This document shows, piece by piece, positions 30,929 through 36,319 of a DNA stretch of 36,319 nucleotides (positions are counted from its first letter, which is position 1; each line of letters opens with the position of its first letter). Position numbers and translations under genes: made by a program. Source of the stretch: Sedimentisphaerales bacterium (GTDB lineage Bacteria > Planctomycetota > Phycisphaerae > Sedimentisphaerales > Anaerobacaceae); NCBI GenBank assembly GCA_016932835.1, contig JAFGCD010000031.1, forward strand, positions 1-36,319. The letters run 5' to 3'. The notes beneath the pieces were generated by a model. That model searched no databases. It saw only the letters and a program-made list of their open reading frames with translations, and was not told where the DNA came from.

Positions 30929-32301
30929 CTGGCGTCGGGCGGGGGCAGGGTCGAGTTGAGTTTGCGTTGGATATCTTTGATGCGATTGGATTCTTCAAAG
31001 CCGAGGAGCCTTATGGGGAATGCGGTTTTGTTGTGGTTGAGGGGTTCTGCCATATCGACGTACCTTGCGCAGTAATCGCCGTCCGGCGTTCCCGGTATCG
31101 GTGAGAAGTCTGCGAGGGTTCCCCTGATTCCGAGTGAGCGGACGAAGTGCATCGATTGTTCGAGCTGCTGAGCTTCGGTCCGGGGGTGGCCGAGGATTTG
31201 GTATGCGGTGATTTCGGCGGGGTCGGCGCCTGCGGCTTTCAAATTTTCGACGGCTTGGGCGAGTTCGTCGGAGGAGACTTTGGCGCCGGTCTGCTTTTGC
31301 CATTTTGCGGAGCGGCTCTCGAAGCCCAGATAGAATGTTTTGAATCCTGCGCGGACCATCAGTTGTGCTATTTCGGCTGTCAAGAAGCGCGCGTTCAGGG
31401 CGTTGGGACTGTGCAGGGCGGGAGTGGCAGGGTCAGTAGATTCCTCGGCTGCGCTCGGAATGACAGATTGGGCTTTGGGGGTGTGCAGGTTTGTTTTTTC
31501 GTTTTTCTTCAGGACGTGACTCAAGAATGGAATGAGGGCTTTTTCCGGTTCGAACAGCAGGGCGTCGTCGTAGAAGGCGATGTTCTTGACTGCGATTTTT
31601 GTCAAGAGGTCATACTCGGCGAGGGCTCTTTCGATCGGGCGTGGGGCGAAATCGGAGTAAACAGCGGGGACGGAGCAGTACGTGCATTTGAAGGGGCAGC
31701 CGTCGGTGAGTTTTATGACGCCGGTTTCGATATTTTCATAAAGTTCCCAGAGGGCCGGCTGGTTTGTGTCGGGCGCGAGCGAGAGATACTCCCAGAGCGG
31801 GTCGAGATTTGTACCGGAGACTATCAGGTCGGCGCCGAGTGTCTTTGCGTGTTCGGGGCAGAGGGTGACGTAGTTGCCTCCGAGTATGATTTTGGCCCTC
31901 GGGCGGGCGTTGCGGATATCTTCTATGACTTCCTCGACGCCTTGATACCAGTATGTCATCGTCGTCTGGATGAAGACAAAGTCAGGCGGGGCGGTGTCGG
32001 CGAGGAATTGGCGGAATACCGCAGGCGGCAGGCCGAATCGCCGAAACGTTCGTGGGATGCGTTCAAATGCTTTGGGGCGTTTGATTTTTCGTGAGTAGAA
32101 TGGGCCTCTGCCCCATCGGTCGGATTCGAGTTGGTATTGGGCGAAGAACGGGTGCAGGCGGTCGAGGTAGTCGAAGAGCTTGAAACGAGCCTTTGCGCGG
32201 AGACGGCCTGCGACGGACAGCAGTCCGTACGGCTTGAGCCAGAAGTCGTATGCTGCGAAGTCGTAAATCGGCGGATTGACGAGCAGTATTTCAGGCGTCA
32301 T
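30925..32301 (-). CDS. B12-binding domain radical SAM protein with an in-frame repeat insertion
   Basis: This 458-residue protein opens with a cobalamin-binding-like domain (EILLVNPPIYDFAAYDF, then IILGGNYVTLCPEHA at ~138-152). A radical-SAM core follows with CPFKCTYC (Cys202, Cys206, Cys209) and, later, TFYLGFESRS and AYQILGHP. Such proteins usually catalyse methylation or rearrangement reactions on unusual substrates, here unknown. Residues ~272-295 (LHTPKAQSVIPSAAEESTDP...) are encoded by a dispersed repeat inserted in frame at the strand-helix junction, where family members read LHTPN..NARF. The gene starts ten bases after the fucose-isomerase-like gene stop, with no clear Shine-Dalgarno sequence. 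Confidence 0.85.
   Translation of the reverse strand: MTPEILLVNPPIYDFAAYDFWLKPYGLLSVAGRLRAKARFKLFDYLDRLHPFFAQYQLESDRWGRGPFYSRKIKRPKAFERIPRTFRRFGLPPAVFRQFLADTAPPDFVFIQTTMTYWYQGVEEVIEDIRNARPRAKIILGGNYVTLCPEHAKTLGADLIVSGTNLDPLWEYLSLAPDTNQPALWELYENIETGVIKLTDGCPFKCTYCSVPAVYSDFAPRPIERALAEYDLLTKIAVKNIAFYDDALLFEPEKALIPFLSHVLKKNEKTNLHTPKAQSVIPSAAEESTDPATPALHSPNALNARFLTAEIAQLMVRAGFKTFYLGFESRSAKWQKQTGAKVSSDELAQAVENLKAAGADPAEITAYQILGHPRTEAQQLEQSMHFVRSLGIRGTLADFSPIPGTPDGDYCARYVDMAEPLNHNKTAFPIRLLGFEESNRIKDIQRKLNSTLPPPDAS
31410..31489. repeat. 72-bp dispersed repeat inserted in radical SAM gene, with 8-bp direct duplication
   Basis: TGTGCAGG occurs at 31410-31417 and again at 31482-31489, exactly 72 bases (24 codons) apart. 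Between them lies GATTCCTCGGCTGCGCTCGG followed by AATGACA, a repeat resembling those at 111-160 and 19656-19960. On the coding strand it adds 24 residues without shifting the frame. Confidence 0.75.
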
Positions 32302-32311
32302 ATCTTGGCGG

Positions 32312-33739
32312 TTACGCTTCTTCGATCACGTCGAACCCCATCAGGATTCCGAGATTCTTGATGCTCTGGGTATGGTCACCGAAGAATACGACACGGTGGA
32401 GGAGTGTCATCGTGCCTCCTTCGAGGACACCGGCTCCCCAGTTGTGGAACATGCTGCGAGCATCCTTTACCCTGGTCCAGAATTGGGTGCGGCATCCGAG
32501 TTCGTCGTGTGTAACCTTGAATATTTCTCCTGTGGAGATGAGCATTTTATCGAGGTCTATGAACTTTGCACAGGTGACGACCTGGCCTATAGGCATTTCG
32601 ACATCGAGTGAGACTCCCCTTTCGCTGTCACTCTGAGTTCTGATAGTGAAGGGGAGGCGTTCTGATTTCGGGCCGGCCATTTTTGTTGCGCAGGTGCAGT
32701 GGAAGTGGATGAGGGCATTTTCGGCGGTGTCGAAGACGGGGTCGGTGATGAATCCAGGGATGCCGAATGCGTATTTGAATATGAGCATAGTCAGGGTGGA
32801 ATCCATATCACCTTCACAGGCTCCGACGAGTCCGAGGTCGTTCAACTTGCTGTATGTGAGGCATCCTTTAGCCGGTGCTCCCATGCAGTTGGAGCTTGTG
32901 GTGGCCTGTGCTCCTTTTTCGATCATGAGTTTCTTTGTTGCGAGGTAGTACCTTGCGGAGTTTACGATTTCTTCTTTGGTCGGTTCGACGATGTTTTTGG
33001 CCTTGCTGATCCAGTGTTCCTTTGCTTCGGCCTGGGCGTCTTCGATTGGTATTGCGTTGTGTGCATTTACGGTTTCATCGACGGAAACGGTGATCATCTC
33101 GGCGCCGAGTTTTTGTTTTACTTTTTCCGGGTCACATGCGGCGGTGGTTCCGAGCGGCCCTCTGACCACGAGTATCCTTGTGTTCTTCATGTGTGGGGCG
33201 ACTCTCATGAGGCCGACGACTCTGTCAATCTCTGACCAGTCGCTGGATGGCAGGAGTACGACTTTTTTGCCTTGTTTCTGCCATCTTGGGAAATACATCC
33301 ATCCGTGCCCGCTGAAGGGTTGCGAGAACACGGCTGCGGGTATTCCGGTTTCGATGATGGTCGCCATTGCGTTTGTAGGCGCGTCTCCACCGTGGCCTGA
33401 GAGGTGGAAGAGGAGGACGCCGTCGGCGTCTTTGAGACGCGGCAGGATTGTCTGGACGTCTTCGGGCGGGATTAGCTCTCCTCCGATGAATTCGACATCG
33501 CCGAGCCTGTCCTGGAGAGTGACGAGGTAGTCTTTGAATTTCTGAATCTCTGCGTTAGGCCTGGAGAGATATATACCGCCTGTCCTGCCGAGATATACGG
33601 TGTATATTCTTGCGGGCGGCATTTTGGGGGGCCATTGGTCTTGCTGTGCCCGGGCCGTTGCGGCTGTTCCGAGTATCATTGCACCTGCGCCGAGTGCGCC
33701 TGCTTCCAAGAATTCCCGCCTGTTCATTGCTGCCGTCAT
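32312..33739 (-). CDS. Tat-exported L-fucose isomerase-related protein (paralogue B)
   Basis: This 475-residue protein has a twin-arginine signal (MNRREFLEAGALGAGAMILG). It then follows the same layout as the protein at 20009-21562: an N-terminal sugar-binding-like domain (GVLLFHLSGHGGDAP, ILVVRGPLG), a central helical part, and GLVGACEGDMDSTLTM (~322-337), TDPVFDTAENALIHFHC and a C-terminal HRVVFFGDHT...EA. The shared Glu and His suggest an isomerase-type metal site. ATG 33739 has AGGAGG six bases upstream. The radical SAM gene follows ten bases after it, so they form an operon. Substrate and activity are unknown. Confidence 0.8.
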   Translation of the reverse strand: MTAAMNRREFLEAGALGAGAMILGTAATARAQQDQWPPKMPPARIYTVYLGRTGGIYLSRPNAEIQKFKDYLVTLQDRLGDVEFIGGELIPPEDVQTILPRLKDADGVLLFHLSGHGGDAPTNAMATIIETGIPAAVFSQPFSGHGWMYFPRWQKQGKKVVLLPSSDWSEIDRVVGLMRVAPHMKNTRILVVRGPLGTTAACDPEKVKQKLGAEMITVSVDETVNAHNAIPIEDAQAEAKEHWISKAKNIVEPTKEEIVNSARYYLATKKLMIEKGAQATTSSNCMGAPAKGCLTYSKLNDLGLVGACEGDMDSTLTMLIFKYAFGIPGFITDPVFDTAENALIHFHCTCATKMAGPKSERLPFTIRTQSDSERGVSLDVEMPIGQVVTCAKFIDLDKMLISTGEIFKVTHDELGCRTQFWTRVKDARSMFHNWGAGVLEGGTMTLLHRVVFFGDHTQSIKNLGILMGFDVIEEA

Positions 33740-34029
33740 AATTAACCTCCTGTGTCACGAGTCTATGATTTTGCATTTATTCATTAAGTCGAACCGATTG
33801 AAATATTACCCTGAGCGAGACATTATTTCCAGAAATATTCGTTCAGTGTGGGAATTAGCGTTTACGGTCGAGGGAAGGTTCGAACAGTGCAGTTTTCTGC
33901 GTCGTAAGAACAAAAGGGGTGCTATTATGGGCGTTTTGGGTTGTAATTAGGTAGCCTGGACGTTTTGGATTGGTTTTGCTTGCGAAAAGCAAGGTGGTGG
34001 GAAATGGCTTGTTTTGAGGCGGAAGTGCA
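33740..34029. other. Intergenic region upstream of divergent genes
   Basis: About 290 bases lie between the paralogue B gene (-) and the promoter of the CotH protein (+). It is A/T-richer than its surroundings. I see no open gene, no repeat shared with the others and no unambiguous promoter for the minus-strand gene. Confidence 0.4.
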
Positions 34030-34058
34030 TTGACTTGGGTCTGTATATGTGTTAAAAT
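34030..34058 (+). promoter_or_regulatory. Strong candidate promoter of CotH-protein gene
   Basis: TTGACT (34030-34035), 17 bases, then TAAAAT (34053-34058) with an extended -10 TGT directly before it. The predicted start of transcription is about 34065, leaving a leader of roughly 100 bases to ATG 34167. Confidence 0.6.
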
Positions 34059-34166
34059 CACAAAGATGCCTGTTTTTTTCGGGTCATGCGTTTAAGGCCC
34101 TCATGCCGGAGTGATGGTGCGAAGGCTTGTGCGGCTTGCGAGACCCAAGAGGAAGGAAGTAGAAGG

Positions 34167-36319
34167 ATGCACAAGTCTGCAAATCTTTATTTTTTCAGTT
34201 TGGCTTTGTCTCTCTCTGTTGCCTGTTCTGCCGGGGCTTTTTGTCTCAAAGGCGATCTGAACGGCAATTGCGAGGTGAATTTCGAGGATGTTCTTTCGCT
34301 TGCAAGCGAGTGGTTAGGCCCGGCCGGCAGCGACGGCGATCTGGTAGGCAACGACGGGGTTAACTCGGCAGATTTTGCGGAATTGGCCAAGAACTGGGGG
34401 AAAAGTCGCTCGAAGGTTATTATCAACGAGATTCATTACGATCCCGATGTGAAGACGGAGCTTGTCGAGTATGTTGAACTTCACAACCGAAGCGAAGTCG
34501 ATGTGAATATCGGGGACTGGTATTTCAGCAGCGGCATTTCTTATCAGTTTCCCGCCGGTACGATTTTGGTCGCGGGCGATTATGTTGTCGCCGCTCAGAC
34601 TCCGACCTTGGTTTGCAGTAAGTACGGGGTTTCTGCTGGTAAGGTTTTCGGGCCGTGGGTCGGGAAGTTGAGCAACGAGGGCGAGGAAGTTGTGCTGCGT
34701 GATTCCGATGGTGCGAAGGTTGACGCGGTTGATTACAAGCTCGGGTTTCCGTGGCCGACGGTAGGATGTCCTCCGGGGGACTCTATCGAATTAGTTAATC
34801 CTCTTTTCGACAACGACCTCGGGGGCAACTGGCGTCCGAGCGAGCCGGATACGATTTCTCCGCCTCGGGTTATCATAGAATCGCAGAGCACCTGGCGGTA
34901 CTTCAAGGGTTACAGCGAGGCTTCCGAACCCAACCACGCGGCGTGGCGTGAGATCGGTTTCGACGATTCATCCTGGGACCAGGGCGACCTTGTTATCGGT
35001 TACGGGGAAGGGGGCGGTTTTCTGACGACGGTGCTTGATGATATGAGATACAACTACAGTAGCGTCTATCTTCGCAAGACGTTCGAGATTGACGATCCCG
35101 GAGCGATTGGGAATCTGGTTCTGGAGGCGATTTACGACGACGGCTTCAACGTTTATATCAACAACAAGCATGTCCGCAATGTTAACATGCAGAATGACGA
35201 AATGCCCTACGACGGCACGGCGAGAAGCGCTTTAGAAGACCTCAACTGGAATACTTTCAATCTTCCCCCTGCATCTGAGTATCTGGTTGCTGGGACGAAT
35301 GTTATTGCCGTTCACCTGCACAACGCTTCACTTCGGGATTCGTCGGATTGTTTTCTGGACGTTCGTTTGAAAGAGACGTTTTCATCGACGTCGGCAGGTC
35401 CTACTCCAGGCAGGCAGAATACGGCCTATTCGGAGAACGATGCTCCTCAAATACGTCAGGTTGATCATGAGCCGAGCCAGCCGAGAAGCGGTGAGGATGT
35501 TAAGATTACAGCGAAGGTCACAGATAACGACGGCGTAGAGTACGTTATGCTTTTCTATCAGCGTGTGGATGCGGGCAGTTATATCGAGCTCAGCGACCCC
35601 GCATATGAAACGAACTGGAGTATGGCTGAGATGCACGATGACGGCCTGGCTGGGGATGAGACGGCCGGAGACGACATTTACACGGCTGTTCTTTCCGGTT
35701 CTAACCAGGTGCATCGGCGGCTCGTTCGTTATCGCATTTCGGTGTGGGATTATACGGGCGTTTCGACGGAGGCGCCTTATCGATACGATTATGAAAGCGA
35801 GCCGGTGCCGAATTTTGCATACTTTGTGTATGACGGGGTGCCGTCATGGTTCGGTTCTGCTCGGCCCGGCTATACGCCGGTGGTCGAGTACGGCCCGGAA
35901 GTTCTGACGCACGTGCCGGTGTATCATCTGATATCGAAGAAGCAGAGCGTCGTCGATGCGATGCATATTCCGAATTCTACGGCGGGCGAGTACTGGGGGG
36001 ACAGCTATCCGTGGTATGGGACGCTGGTTTACGACGGCAAGGTCTATGACCATATCCGGTATCGCGCGCGTGGCGGGTGCTGGCGGTATTCGATGGGCAA
36101 GAACATGTGGAAGTTCGATTTCAATCGGGCCGAGAGTTTTCAGGCACGAGACGACTACGGGGAGAAATACGATACGAAGTGGCGGAAGCTGAATTTTTCC
36201 GCCTGTATCCAGCAGGGCGATACGGGCTATCGCGGCGAGCAGGGGATGCTCGAAGCGGCCGGTTTCAAGCTGTTCAACCTTGCGGGCGTCGAGGCGCCTA
36301 AGACACACTGGGTTCACTT
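34167..36319 (+). CDS. Secreted dockerin-like / lamin-tail / CotH kinase-like protein, partial
   Basis: An open frame of 717 codons runs off the window end, so the C-terminus is missing. After a signal peptide (NLYFFSLALSLSVACSAG) comes a dockerin-like segment (~28-78) with two calcium-loop repeats, GDLNGNCEVNFEDVLSLASEW and NDGVNSADFAELAKNW (the first seen as DLNGNCEVNFEDV). A lamin-tail domain follows (~83-200; VIINEIHYDP, EYVELHN). Next are a beta-sandwich region (~230-400; WREIGFDDSSWDQGD, YLRKTFEI) and a CotH-type domain from ~545 (HIRYRARGGCWRY, KFDFNR). GGAAGG-type purines lie just upstream. It is probably an exported surface protein with a protein-kinase-like CotH module. Confidence 0.87.
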   Translation, partial: MHKSANLYFFSLALSLSVACSAGAFCLKGDLNGNCEVNFEDVLSLASEWLGPAGSDGDLVGNDGVNSADFAELAKNWGKSRSKVIINEIHYDPDVKTELVEYVELHNRSEVDVNIGDWYFSSGISYQFPAGTILVAGDYVVAAQTPTLVCSKYGVSAGKVFGPWVGKLSNEGEEVVLRDSDGAKVDAVDYKLGFPWPTVGCPPGDSIELVNPLFDNDLGGNWRPSEPDTISPPRVIIESQSTWRYFKGYSEASEPNHAAWREIGFDDSSWDQGDLVIGYGEGGGFLTTVLDDMRYNYSSVYLRKTFEIDDPGAIGNLVLEAIYDDGFNVYINNKHVRNVNMQNDEMPYDGTARSALEDLNWNTFNLPPASEYLVAGTNVIAVHLHNASLRDSSDCFLDVRLKETFSSTSAGPTPGRQNTAYSENDAPQIRQVDHEPSQPRSGEDVKITAKVTDNDGVEYVMLFYQRVDAGSYIELSDPAYETNWSMAEMHDDGLAGDETAGDDIYTAVLSGSNQVHRRLVRYRISVWDYTGVSTEAPYRYDYESEPVPNFAYFVYDGVPSWFGSARPGYTPVVEYGPEVLTHVPVYHLISKKQSVVDAMHIPNSTAGEYWGDSYPWYGTLVYDGKVYDHIRYRARGGCWRYSMGKNMWKFDFNRAESFQARDDYGEKYDTKWRKLNFSACIQQGDTGYRGEQGMLEAAGFKLFNLAGVEAPKTHWVH

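Noticed and set aside
31147..32094. Long open frame antisense to the radical SAM gene
   Set aside because: The opposite strand encodes a clear CxxxCxxC radical SAM protein; this frame gives a Cys/Gly-rich product without motifs.

Overview
The window reads as a chromosomal segment of a free-living, polysaccharide-degrading member of the Planctomycetota, most likely class Phycisphaerae (a Sedimentisphaerales-like lineage). This rests on a DUF1549/DUF1553 - DUF1501 - PPC-repeat gene trio, many Tat-exported sugar-handling proteins, two ECF sigma/anti-sigma pairs, an N-terminal dockerin-like segment on a CotH protein, and families of short dispersed hairpin-like repeats. No rRNA, tRNA, CRISPR array, phage module or transposase gene was found. 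All taxonomy is inferred from gene families, not from a marker gene.

Layout. 1-3420: a DegT/DnrJ-type aminotransferase (-), a HTH plus degenerate-receiver regulator (+), and a sigma factor followed by a membrane-anchored putative anti-sigma partner (-). 3421-8790: an intergenic region with duplicated motifs, then the operon DUF1549/DUF1553 - DUF1501 - PPC protein (exported). 8893-12457: polX and an AMP-forming acyl-CoA-ligase-like gene, each with a -10 element so close to the ATG that the mRNA may be leaderless. 12592-19529: a carbohydrate block with a Tat-exported Gfo/Idh oxidoreductase, a terminator, a GH10 xylanase, a GT2 glycosyltransferase, a UDP-galactopyranose-mutase-like flavoprotein, an exported TIM-barrel sugar isomerase/epimerase-like protein and a PhoPQ-activated-protein-like hydrolase. 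19530-20008: a non-coding repeat field. 20009-21562: a Tat-exported protein related to L-fucose isomerase (-). 21794-23728: sigma factor, zinc-finger anti-sigma and a duplicated Spy/CpxP-like protein (+). 23877-25418: two membrane proteins, DUF4405 and DUF2062 (-). 25631-28671: a frameshifted Nramp-like gene and a GntP permease (+). 28690-33739: a HAD phosphatase, miaB, a B12-binding radical SAM gene and a second Tat-exported fucose-isomerase-like protein (-). 34167-end: a secreted dockerin / lamin-tail / CotH protein, cut by the window edge.

How it fits together. The exported GH10 enzyme would release xylo-oligosaccharides. The exported oxidoreductase, isomerases and hydrolase may act on sugars outside the cytoplasm, and the GntP permease may import sugar acids. 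The two sigma/anti-sigma modules look like envelope or stress signalling. The most unusual items are: (i) a 72-bp dispersed repeat inserted in frame, with an 8-bp direct duplication, in the radical SAM gene; (ii) a 29-bp patch of the fucose-isomerase-like gene embedded in the neighbouring repeat field; (iii) two Tat-exported fucose-isomerase-like paralogues; (iv) recurring candidate leaderless promoters; and (v) the duplicated Spy-like protein behind a sigma/anti-sigma pair. Promoter calls are by-eye matches to TTGACA/TATAAT and are only suggestive.
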